Under the pieces are notes generated by a model. It was not told the origin of the DNA. It was given only the letters and a program-made list of their open reading frames with translations, and ran no database searches. The position numbers and the translations under genes were made by a program. From a virus: 50,626 nt of DNA. The DNA lies in the IMG/VR virus record IMGVR_UViG_3300042938_001744, positions 1 through 50,626 of that record; one strand, 5' to 3'. Below are positions 1 to 5,541 of the stretch, in pieces. Within the stretch, counting starts at the first letter, position 1. Every line of letters begins with the position of its first letter.

Positions 1-91
1 GACCCCCCGAAACGCTATAACATCATGCCACCCATCGGTTTATTTTTTTGTCTGCCGTTCGTAGACCCCCCGAAACGGGCTAGACCCCCCG
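1..91. repeat. Three short GACCCCCCG repeats at the left edge
   Basis: GACCCCCCGAAACG occurs at 1-14 and again at 64-77, and a third shorter copy (GACCCCCCGCCTCG) begins at 83. No convincing gene covers this stretch. The copies lie beyond the terminator of the leftward operon. They could be binding sites, part of a genome terminus or the edge of a convergent intergenic region. The function cannot be told from sequence. Confidence 0.6.
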
Positions 92-103
92 CCTCGAAGC
101 AAA

Positions 104-137
104 AAACCGCTCCTGAAGTATATCTCAAGAGCGGTTT
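104..137 (-). terminator. Rho-independent terminator of the leftward operon
   Basis: AAACCGCTC at 104-112 is perfectly complementary to GAGCGGTTT at 129-137, a 9-bp stem with a 16-nt loop. Read on the minus strand the stem is followed directly by a run of T (GGTTTTTTGC), which is the classical intrinsic terminator layout. It lies about 70 bp beyond the last minus-strand gene and so probably ends the whole early transcript. Confidence 0.85.
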
Positions 138-165
138 GTATACGCTTTGTTTACGCGCTTACGGC

Positions 166-210
166 TTTCGTGCGCCTTAAACTATTAGCTGACTTTTGTT
201 TCGTGCGCCT
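166..210. repeat. 12-bp direct repeat TTTCGTGCGCCT
   Basis: TTTCGTGCGCCT occurs at 166-177 and 199-210. The second copy reaches into the stop codon of the lipoprotein gene. The role is unknown; it may only reflect a small duplication at the gene's 3' end. Confidence 0.5.
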
Positions 211-583
211 ATAACCGCTTTCCCCTCAATTTTAGGTTTCCGTGATCATACCAAGATATGACCTTCGGGGTCCTCCCTCCGCTGAATTTAACATTCGAGT
301 ATCCGAAATAGGCGATCCCCATTCGCTCCATCAACGCAGAAGGAGGCCCCTGAATGGCGACGACCTCTTGGTAGGTCGAGCCGAGGCCAAAACCATCGCG
401 GACTGGAATCACTGCTGGAACTTCTTCATCTCCTACATGAGTCGTTGAAGTTATGCCGCCACTCTTCTCTGAAACGCCGATAGCCATAATCCTCGCGGAG
501 TAGGTTTGATCTATCTGCGTGTTTCGTGGTGCGTAGGTGCAGGAGGCTATGAATGGGACGAGGAGTAGTAGTGAGCGTGTCAT
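209..583 (-). CDS. Small lipoprotein with BamE/SmpA-like domain
   Basis: The 124-aa product starts with a short signal peptide ending in a lipobox (PFIASC), so Cys15 should be lipidated and the protein anchored in a membrane. The remainder contains a GSTYQEVVAIQGPP motif followed by AYFGYSNVKF and a final basic stretch. This is the pattern of small BamE/SmpA-like lipoprotein domains (GST..EV...G.P......YG.S.V.F). I chose the ATG at 583 because it gives a compact signal peptide; an upstream in-frame ATG at 619 would add 12 residues. It is the last gene of the leftward operon, where phages often carry cargo genes. A role in altering the host envelope or excluding other phages is inference. Confidence 0.75.
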   Translation of the reverse strand: MTRSLLLLVPFIASCTYAPRNTQIDQTYSARIMAIGVSEKSGGITSTTHVGDEEVPAVIPVRDGFGLGSTYQEVVAIQGPPSALMERMGIAYFGYSNVKFSGGRTPKVISWYDHGNLKLRGKRL

Positions 584-637
584 TGTATGCTTAGACACCT
601 TTACGAGGTTATCGTTCAAATTTAATAACCCGCCCCA

Positions 638-659
638 GGTACATGTTGAAATGTACCTA
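638..659. repeat. 8-bp inverted repeat AGGTACAT/ATGTACCT
   Basis: AGGTACAT and ATGTACCT flank a 6-nt loop between the micropeptide gene and the lipoprotein gene. There is no T-run on the minus strand, so it is not a standard terminator. It may be an RNA hairpin that separates expression of the lipoprotein from the upstream genes, or a protein-binding palindrome. Confidence 0.5.
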
Positions 660-664
660 GGTAT

Positions 665-748
665 CTACTCGTCGAACCCTTTCATGCCGTCGTATACAAC
701 GTACAGTATAATGGCTGCTAATACGATATAAGCGATAATGTATCCCAT
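665..748 (-). CDS. 27-aa single-pass membrane micropeptide
   Basis: Reading frame of 27 codons: MGYIIAYIVLAAIILYVVYD then GMKGFDE. Residues 3-19 form an uninterrupted hydrophobic helix long enough to span a membrane, followed by a short charged tail. The start follows the stop of the upstream micropeptide by three bases (stop at 752-754), so translation could be coupled. No Shine-Dalgarno is seen of its own. I do not recognise a family. Its size and placement beside another membrane micropeptide and a lipoprotein suggest membrane-directed accessory functions. Confidence 0.55.
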   Translation of the reverse strand: MGYIIAYIVLAAIILYVVYDGMKGFDE

Positions 749-751
749 ATA

Positions 752-817
752 TCAGTGTTTCCTGATCCAGTGAAGCAGGACGAGGTTCGTCAGAAGAAGT
801 GCTACTATGATTGGCAT
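752..817 (-). CDS. 21-aa hydrophobic micropeptide with strong ribosome binding site
   Basis: A 21-codon frame, MPIIVALLLTNLVLLHWIRK followed by H. It is hydrophobic over residues 2-16 and basic at the C-terminus, as expected of a membrane-inserted peptide. The case for translation is the ribosome binding site: AAAGGAGGG lies about nine bases before the ATG, one of the best Shine-Dalgarno matches in the window. The start overlaps the end of the upstream 80-aa gene (805). No family recognised. Confidence 0.55.
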   Translation of the reverse strand: MPIIVALLLTNLVLLHWIRKH

Positions 818-1047
818 GACTCGGACCCTCCTTTAAGGGAGTACCACCCTTGGGTGTCTTTGAATACTTTACCCTGCGTCTCCATGTGTTCGAGGGTACG
901 TTCTGCTAATTCTTTGGCGTCTGACCAGAGTGATTTTTTCGCGCCGTTTGGGTATATTTGGGCGATTACATCTAGCCTATCGATGGCCCCTCGTCGGCGC
1001 GATTCTGATTCTTTAAACGCCTGCATGACATAATGCTCAATGTTCAT
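805..1047 (-). CDS. Hypothetical protein, winged-helix-like
   Basis: An 80-aa soluble protein whose start overlaps the stop of the upstream gene by ATGA (1044-1047). The sequence alternates predicted helices (residues 2-13, 36-58) with a short C-terminal strand-turn-strand (KVFKDTQGWYSLKG), which resembles a small winged-helix domain. That is only a fold-level impression and I do not recognise the family. It sits in the string of small early genes, so a regulatory or host-modulating role is possible. Confidence 0.65.
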   Translation of the reverse strand: MNIEHYVMQAFKESESRRRGAIDRLDVIAQIYPNGAKKSLWSDAKELAERTLEHMETQGKVFKDTQGWYSLKGGSESCQS

Positions 1048-1235
1048 TCTTTGTCACCTCCTACCATCTCGTTGTAGATTTCGAGGTGTTTTGACACTTG
1101 TTCTTTGGCAGAGGTGCAGCCGTGAGTCTCCTTGAGTTTTCGGTAGTGGGCTACGGCTTGGGGCCATTGGTCGTGCCAGCCGGATGAGTTTACTAGCCTG
1201 TCGGCACATTCTTCCCAGATTGATTTAGCGTTCAT
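1044..1235 (-). CDS. Hypothetical small early protein
   Basis: 63 aa beginning MNAKSIWEEC. This start was preferred over the in-frame ATG at 1274 because GGAGGG lies about nine bases upstream of 1235, while the longer form would overlap the neighbouring gene by 50 bases. The protein is acidic-basic mixed and helical, rich in Trp and His, without a recognised motif. It overlaps the next gene downstream by ATGA. Confidence 0.65.
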   Translation of the reverse strand: MNAKSIWEECADRLVNSSGWHDQWPQAVAHYRKLKETHGCTSAKEQVSKHLEIYNEMVGGDKE

Positions 1236-1491
1236 TGTGCTCCCTCCATTCCACGTCCACCGCCCGATGGTCATTGCGTGCGTTTTGCAGGAGGATCACA
1301 GCATCAGCGAGAGTATACCCTTTCGCATCTTCCCCTAGGTGTAGCCGGATGCCGTAGAGTTCCGCCCTCGCCTCGTCGCGCTCGCGTTCTAGCTTGCGAC
1401 AAAATTCCGCTTTGCACACGGCAATCAACTCCTCGCCTGAGCTGTCAGTCCAGCAGTGGAAATCTGTCTCTGGTGTTGGTTGGTTATTCAT
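1225..1491 (-). CDS. Hypothetical coiled-coil protein
   Basis: 88 aa with a heptad-like, highly charged segment (CRKLERERDEARAELYGIRL) around residues 31-50, predicted to form a coiled coil. The N-terminus (NNQPTPETD) is polar. The ERERDEAR segment also occurs in the upstream 133-aa protein and the corresponding DNA is repeated, so part of the two genes is related by duplication. Its ATG overlaps the upstream stop (ATGA, 1488-1491). No function assigned. Confidence 0.65.
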   Translation of the reverse strand: MNNQPTPETDFHCWTDSSGEELIAVCKAEFCRKLERERDEARAELYGIRLHLGEDAKGYTLADAVILLQNARNDHRAVDVEWREHNER

Positions 1492-1889
1492 TTCGCGCCC
1501 TCCAATGCTTCTCTGGCAATAGTTCCCATCGTTTCGCGGTCTGCGTAAATATCTGTCCCGTCAATAAATAAATCCTCGATCTTCATTAACGCCACACGCG
1601 CCTCGTCGCGCTCGCGTTCTGTTTTTTCTAACTCATCCCTGTGAAAAAGGTGTATGATATTTCCATCGTGCCACATTTCCAATTCAGTCCGCGCCTCGTC
1701 CCGCTCGCCCTTCAGGGTTTTCGCCAGGTTAGAAATCTCCTCTAGGGCGATTTGAAGTGAGTCGCGCTCTGCTCGTAGTTCATAAACTGCTTTCGGTGTC
1801 CAGTCTACATCATGGCAACCGCATTCGCTTGAGCTGCGGGCGAAGCACTTGCAGCCCTTCCCCTCGTAGTATTTTTCTAGGTGTTTCAT
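1488..1889 (-). CDS. Hypothetical coiled-coil protein with N-terminal Cys cluster
   Basis: 133 aa. The first 30 residues contain four Cys and a His (GCKCFARSSSECGCHDVDW) that could bind a metal. The rest is a charged coiled coil with three ERDEAR/ERDSL-type repeats at roughly residues 41, 62 and 91. The DNA for these repeats (around 1600-1620 and 1693-1712) matches a stretch in the downstream gene. Coupled to both neighbours by 4-nt overlaps. No family recognised. Confidence 0.65.
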   Translation of the reverse strand: MKHLEKYYEGKGCKCFARSSSECGCHDVDWTPKAVYELRAERDSLQIALEEISNLAKTLKGERDEARTELEMWHDGNIIHLFHRDELEKTERERDEARVALMKIEDLFIDGTDIYADRETMGTIAREALEGAK

Positions 1890-2140
1890 AGTGGTGTTTT
1901 TCTTTGGTTTTGTCGGAAATATGTATGCTTTTTTCCGCCAGAACTTTGTAGCTCGTAGAACTTCTTTCCCTTACCTGTGAACCAGTTAGCAAAGTGGCCG
2001 AAGTCCCTGGGTTCGGTGACGTTGTTATTGAGTTCGCACACGTCACATTTGCCAAAGTGCCAGGAGGCGATTCGGGGCTTCTTGGTACCGTGCTTCACGC
2101 CGCATTCCCAGCAGCACCAGTGCGGGTAGTCTCTAGTCAT
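1886..2140 (-). CDS. Zinc-ribbon-like small phage protein
   Basis: 84 aa starting MTRDYPHWCCWECGVKHG. Two CxxC pairs (CCWEC near residue 9 and KCDVCE near residue 31) are spaced like a treble-clef or zinc ribbon, followed by VTEPRDFGHF, a motif I associate with small uncharacterised phage proteins. The ATG at 2140 overlaps the upstream gene by eight bases and was preferred to the distant in-frame ATG at 2224, which would overlap it by about 90. DNA or RNA binding is an inference from the Cys pattern. Confidence 0.65.
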   Translation of the reverse strand: MTRDYPHWCCWECGVKHGTKKPRIASWHFGKCDVCELNNNVTEPRDFGHFANWFTGKGKKFYELQSSGGKKHTYFRQNQRKTPL

Positions 2141-2351
2141 AGTTGCGGCAGAGTTTGAACATCTTGTTGATGGCTGCTCGGACATGAACCCACTCGTCCG
2201 CGTCGAAGCGTAGCTTTTTACCATCCTGGCTAATCTCTAGGAACTCCCCACCTGCTTCGTCGATGATCTCGATCTCGGTAATGCTCTCGGAGAAGAGTTG
2301 CTCCCCTTTGACCCCGACTATGATCTTCGTTATTCGTGTTTCGTATGTCAT
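2133..2351 (-). CDS. Hypothetical small phage protein
   Basis: 72 aa: an N-terminal beta-rich half (TRITKIIVGVKGEQLFSESI) and a C-terminal helix after a DADEWVHVRAAI motif. The layout resembles a group of uncharacterised phage proteins in replication neighbourhoods, though I cannot name a family. Start overlaps the preceding stop by ATGA at 2348-2351, implying translational coupling. Confidence 0.65.
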   Translation of the reverse strand: MTYETRITKIIVGVKGEQLFSESITEIEIIDEAGGEFLEISQDGKKLRFDADEWVHVRAAINKMFKLCRNYD

Positions 2352-2557
2352 TTAAGTCCTAGTAGGGCTCTAAAGCCTTTGAGTTTTTCGTTCATATCCT
2401 CGAATTTTTCTATTTCGCTTTCGTGGACTTCGTAGGTTGTCCATTGTCGGGAGCAGCCAAGTTTCTGGCAGTACCGTTTCCGCATGACTCGGTTTCCCGT
2501 CTTGCGGGAATCGGATACCATTGAGTCGGAGTCACATTTGGGGCAGTGTTTCGCCAT
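2348..2557 (-). CDS. NrdR-type zinc-ribbon protein
   Basis: 69 aa. The sequence CPKCDSDSMVSDSRKTGN followed by RKRYCQKLGCSRQWTTYEVH matches the plan of the NrdR zinc ribbon: two CxxC/CxxxxC pairs, a DSR motif after the first pair and an RxTTYE-like end. The ATP-cone domain of true NrdR is missing, so only the DNA-binding module remains. It probably binds DNA and may act as a small transcription factor. A short gap separates it from the 82-aa gene upstream. Confidence 0.7.
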   Translation of the reverse strand: MAKHCPKCDSDSMVSDSRKTGNRVMRKRYCQKLGCSRQWTTYEVHESEIEKFEDMNEKLKGFRALLGLK

Positions 2558-2558
2558 A

Positions 2559-2807
2559 TTATTTAAGAGCTGCTATTCGGATTTTGTCTGCTGGGATTGT
2601 GAGAGCTTCGCAAACCTCATTAAAGAACCCGCTCTTGAAGAAGTGTTTCGCTGTCATTTTGTTCTTTGTTGCATTGGAGTTGTCATAAGTTCTTTTATAT
2701 TCCGAGTCACCTCGGAGGTCTGAGTAGGCACATAGAATCATTCCGCATAGGAGGTTGCGGGTGAATGATAATTCTATGTGTAGTTGTTTCTCGTCTTCGG
2801 GGTTCAT
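2559..2807 (-). CDS. Hypothetical protein, paralogue of the 105-aa early protein
   Basis: 82 aa. Residues 38-75 share a pattern with the protein at 5224-5541: an ILCA segment, then A..F..S...(Y/F)..(I/V)CE.L.(L/I)PAD.IR. The final PADKIR helix looks like the recognition part of a small helix-turn-helix, but this is not proven. It is the first gene after a long structured leader (2808-2954) with a TGTAATAACC motif at its head, so its expression is likely controlled separately from the replication genes. Confidence 0.7.
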   Translation of the reverse strand: MNPEDEKQLHIELSFTRNLLCGMILCAYSDLRGDSEYKRTYDNSNATKNKMTAKHFFKSGFFNEVCEALTIPADKIRIAALK

Positions 2808-2831
2808 TGATTTATTTTGTAAAAAGTGGGT

Positions 2832-2933
2832 ACCCGCCTTCCGTGGTTAGGCCACTCGCGGCGGGTGTACGAGTTAGAAAGAGGAAGGAGACCTGAACTC
2901 TCCCACCACGGCCAGGGCACTCACGGCTTGCCC
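2832..2933 (-). promoter_or_regulatory. Structured RNA leader upstream of the 82-aa gene
   Basis: Three stems can be drawn in this untranslated leader: ACCCGCC (2832-2838) with GGCGGGT (2860-2866), enclosing GTGG/CCAC (2843-2846, 2852-2855); GGAGA/TCTCC (2887-2903); and GGGCA/TGCCC (2915-2933). Two segments, GCCGTGAGTGCCCT and GCCGCGAGTGGCCT on the minus strand, are near repeats. The region has no convincing frame and begins right behind a TGTAATAACC motif. It could be a riboswitch-like element, an antisense RNA or an attenuator. Confidence 0.45.
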
Positions 2934-2944
2934 AATAATTATGC

Positions 2945-2954
2945 GGTTATTACA
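2945..2954 (-). promoter_or_regulatory. TGTAATAACC motif
   Basis: Exact TGTAATAACC on the minus strand, directly behind the stop codon of the replicative helicase and 137 bp before the next gene. It would head the transcript covering the structured leader and the small genes 2807-209. Confidence 0.5.
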
Positions 2955-4295
2955 TTATTGCCGAGCATCATAAGTTGCAGGTTCTGGAGCGTCCACCCAA
3001 GGAAGGTATATCTTGAATTTGAGAGATTTCTTGGAAAGTGGGGACTTCGGCAGGACTTCAACGCCCATGTCCCCTCGTGCCGCTAGTTCGCGGAGCTTGA
3101 ATGATAGGATGGTTTGGTTCAGTCCACGGAGTTGCTCGGGGCTATTCCTGAAACAGGCGCCTAATTCCTCTAGGATCGCTGATGCCGTTCCTACGAAGGG
3201 GGTTAGCCTCTCTGGTGCAGTGCGCCGTGACCACCATTCGTTGAGCTTCTCGTGAACGGCTCCGGTGTAGGACGATTGAAACTGCTTCTCCTTGATCTCG
3301 TTTGCAACGATAGCGCGGATTCCGTAGCGCCCACGGTTGTCGATGAGTTCGTCTGGTGGAGTCCAACTGAGAAGCCAAGCGAGGAAGTGGGGGAGTTCCG
3401 TTGTTTCAATGTTGTCGAAGACATTGGAGGCAGGGTGATCCGCCCAAGATTTCAAGTAGACGCCGATGATTTTGTCCGCGTTGGAGAGTTCCATCGTTGG
3501 CATGAGGCGGATAGAGACAGGATCGTCGTTCAGGGCAAGGACGACACGCCCCCGCCATTCGACCTCGGTAGGCGTCTGGTACTTTTCATGGTACATGTGA
3601 CTGCCGTGGGCGACGAGTTTCTTGAGGGCGCTGGCGTAGGCGAGACGCTTATCCTCAGAGCTGGCTCCTTGGGAATCGTCAATAACTGCGAGTGGGGAGC
3701 GGAAGACCTCGGCGTTGAACCCTCCAGCTTGTCCGTTTGCCATGTTGGACATATCTGAAAACCCACCCATTGCGGGCTTGAGGATTTTATGAATCGTCCA
3801 TGACTTGTAGCAGTGAACCGGACCAACAAGGGCCAATATTTGACCGATGGCTGGGTCGCCTGCTAGGGCGGTGGAGTAGAAGCGTTTGAACCAAGCGAAG
3901 AAAAGGAACTTGTAAGTATCTGATGCGAAGACGTTATCATATACTTGAGCAATGATCGGAAACTTCTCTCCCCAAGCGGAGGACGCATCTGCTGGCTGCA
4001 TGACCTTCACGAACGAGAGGTTCAGGAACTTGCGACCTGACTTATCGACAATGTCGTTCTTGTCGTACAGGAACGGGGCTGCTCCATCTACGCGGCGAGT
4101 CTTGAGGATAGTCAGCATCGCCTTGTCGAAGGGGGACGCCGCTTGACCCTTAGCTGCCTTGGTTGTAAACCCGCGAACCTTGACATGGCTGGATACCATT
4201 ACTGCGCTGAGAGGTCTCCAGAAACCATCCGCTGCACGGTCGTAGAATCCCTTGCCGTCGTAGGCGAGGTCATCAAACGCCGCTGGATCGACCAT
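2955..4295 (-). CDS. SF3-like replicative helicase (primase-associated)
   Basis: 446 aa from the proposed ATG at 4295. The frame is open further, to 4604, but that extension would be an acidic low-complexity stretch overlapping the conserved end of the primase gene. The ATG at 4295 sits five bases after the primase stop. An N-terminal domain (FDDLAYDGKGFYDRAADGFW) is followed by an ATPase core: a P-loop-like GPVHCYKSW, a Walker B-like LAVIDDS, an NxxFN-type segment and a sensor-like LNDDP. The order matches the helicase part of phage and plasmid primase-helicases (DUF5906-like). The P-loop is unusual, with Tyr where Gly is expected. It should unwind DNA at the fork with the upstream primase. 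Confidence 0.75.
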   Translation of the reverse strand: MVDPAAFDDLAYDGKGFYDRAADGFWRPLSAVMVSSHVKVRGFTTKAAKGQAASPFDKAMLTILKTRRVDGAAPFLYDKNDIVDKSGRKFLNLSFVKVMQPADASSAWGEKFPIIAQVYDNVFASDTYKFLFFAWFKRFYSTALAGDPAIGQILALVGPVHCYKSWTIHKILKPAMGGFSDMSNMANGQAGGFNAEVFRSPLAVIDDSQGASSEDKRLAYASALKKLVAHGSHMYHEKYQTPTEVEWRGRVVLALNDDPVSIRLMPTMELSNADKIIGVYLKSWADHPASNVFDNIETTELPHFLAWLLSWTPPDELIDNRGRYGIRAIVANEIKEKQFQSSYTGAVHEKLNEWWSRRTAPERLTPFVGTASAILEELGACFRNSPEQLRGLNQTILSFKLRELAARGDMGVEVLPKSPLSKKSLKFKIYLPWVDAPEPATYDARQ

Positions 4296-4300
4296 CGACC

Positions 4301-5227
4301 CTATGCCGCTCGCTTGGGCAAAAGCCCTATAGGCAGCAGCATCGGATTCGGGTTCAGAAACAGAAGGCTCTGCTCCCGCAGGTTGTCCGCCCTCGTTACC
4401 TTCGGAAGTCTCGTCAGCCTCACTGCTGTCAGGCTCCCTGGGCAAGCTCCCAGTGGGACTACTATCGACGCTAGGTCCCGAGTTATCCTCGTCCACTCGG
4501 TTTTGTTGGGCGCTGACACTTGCACTAGGGCGTGTGCCGATGAGTTCCCCGACAAGGTTATAGATGTGATGCGGATTGGGAGTTGTTTCAGGATCGTGAG
4601 CCATAGTTCAGGTGCTATATTGTCGCTCTCAATGAGGGCGTATTTGAAGTTTGTTGTGTTTTCCTCGGAGCGACGACTTGCTTTCCCAAGACGTGCGATC
4701 TGTTGGTAGTTTCCGGTGACTGGGTTCATTAGGAACCAAGCACCGTTCTGGTTGTGCCGGATGACTCTATCGAGTTCTTCCTGCGTGGTTGAGTGTGACC
4801 ATACGAGCTGCCCTTGAGTGCGGTCGTTGGTGAAGATAATAGTTTTTTCGTTAGGTCCGAAGATGGCTCTGAGTGTTCCAGTAAGAGAAATCCAGTCTGG
4901 ATCGATCGGGCTCAATGCCTTGATCTCCTCGAAGCTGGTCGGCCCTTGTGCCGTGAGTCGCTTGATTGCGGTTGGATCAACAGTGAACTTCGGGATATAC
5001 TCGGCTGACGTCGGCCCTCCTTGCGTTGCCCTGCGGATCGTATTCTCGATTTCGCTTGGTTGTGGGGGGCGAGTCATCCACTCTGTAACGAGGTCGAGGA
5101 TTTCGTCTTCTTCTATCTCGTTGCGGATGAGAGCACTCACCGCTGACATGAGCCAGCGATGGCATCCTTCCCCTGATGGGGGACAGTCGGCTACGCCAAA
5201 CTCACTCGGGCTTTTTAACGTCATCAT
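4301..5227 (-). CDS. Primase-polymerase (AEP-like) domain protein
   Basis: 308 aa. The N-terminal third is helical and resembles a PriCT-type segment (residues 15-75). The C-terminal half has the arrangement seen in phage and plasmid prim-pol proteins: FKYALIESDNI, then LPIRITSITLSGNSSAHALV (a strand followed by a SGxSxHAxV signature), then a basic RLTRLPKV and LLFLNPNP near the end. By family knowledge this domain makes primers for replication. It lies directly upstream of the helicase with a five-base gap, whereas the two activities are often fused. The first acidic catalytic motif is weak, so the catalytic assignment is provisional. Starts with ATGA overlap to the upstream gene. Confidence 0.65.
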   Translation of the reverse strand: MMTLKSPSEFGVADCPPSGEGCHRWLMSAVSALIRNEIEEDEILDLVTEWMTRPPQPSEIENTIRRATQGGPTSAEYIPKFTVDPTAIKRLTAQGPTSFEEIKALSPIDPDWISLTGTLRAIFGPNEKTIIFTNDRTQGQLVWSHSTTQEELDRVIRHNQNGAWFLMNPVTGNYQQIARLGKASRRSEENTTNFKYALIESDNIAPELWLTILKQLPIRITSITLSGNSSAHALVQVSAPNKTEWTRITRDLASIVVPLGACPGSLTAVRLTRLPKVTRADNLREQSLLFLNPNPMLLPIGLLPKRAA

Positions 5228-5541
5228 TTTTCGGTTCCTCCTTCTTCTTGAAGATCAAGTCGTAATTCTCCCTGAACTTTTTGTGGTCGAACCCTTTTCT
5301 TGTTTGGTCGCCCTTCCCGTTTCGTACTCTGATTATGTCTTGTGTCATAAATTGAATTTCTAATTGTATCTGCTGGCAAATTTAGTGTTTCGCATATTGT
5401 TTCGTAGGTGTCTGAACTTAGAAACTTAACTGCCAGTGCTTTGTTGGTTCCTTTGCAGAATTTCGCGTCGTGGGCCGATTGCTCGATTATGGCGCATAAA
5501 ACAGCTCGCACTCCCACTCCGCAAACTTCACTATTTTGCAT
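5224..5541 (-). CDS. Hypothetical DNA-binding-like protein, paralogue of the 82-aa protein
   Basis: 105 aa. Residues 11-60 contain the pattern shared with the gene at 2559-2807: VLCAII, then AVKFLSSDTYETICETLNLP and ADTIRNSI. The C-terminal third is very basic (KREGRPNKKRVRPQK), which fits nucleic-acid binding. It lies between the DNA polymerase (overlap 11 bases) and the primase (ATGA overlap), so it is co-expressed with the replisome. No named family recognised. Confidence 0.65.
   Translation of the reverse strand: MQNSEVCGVGVRAVLCAIIEQSAHDAKFCKGTNKALAVKFLSSDTYETICETLNLPADTIRNSIYDTRHNQSTKREGRPNKKRVRPQKVQGELRLDLQEEGGTEK

Noticed and set aside
3252-3758. 168-codon plus-strand frame inside the replicative helicase gene
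   Set aside because: It is antisense to conserved ATPase motifs and has no start signals or matching neighbours on that strand.
4296-4604. Extended N-terminus of the helicase (549-aa version)
   Set aside because: The extension is acidic low-complexity sequence in the alternative frame of the conserved primase C-terminus, while an ATG five bases after the primase stop gives a normal helicase start.
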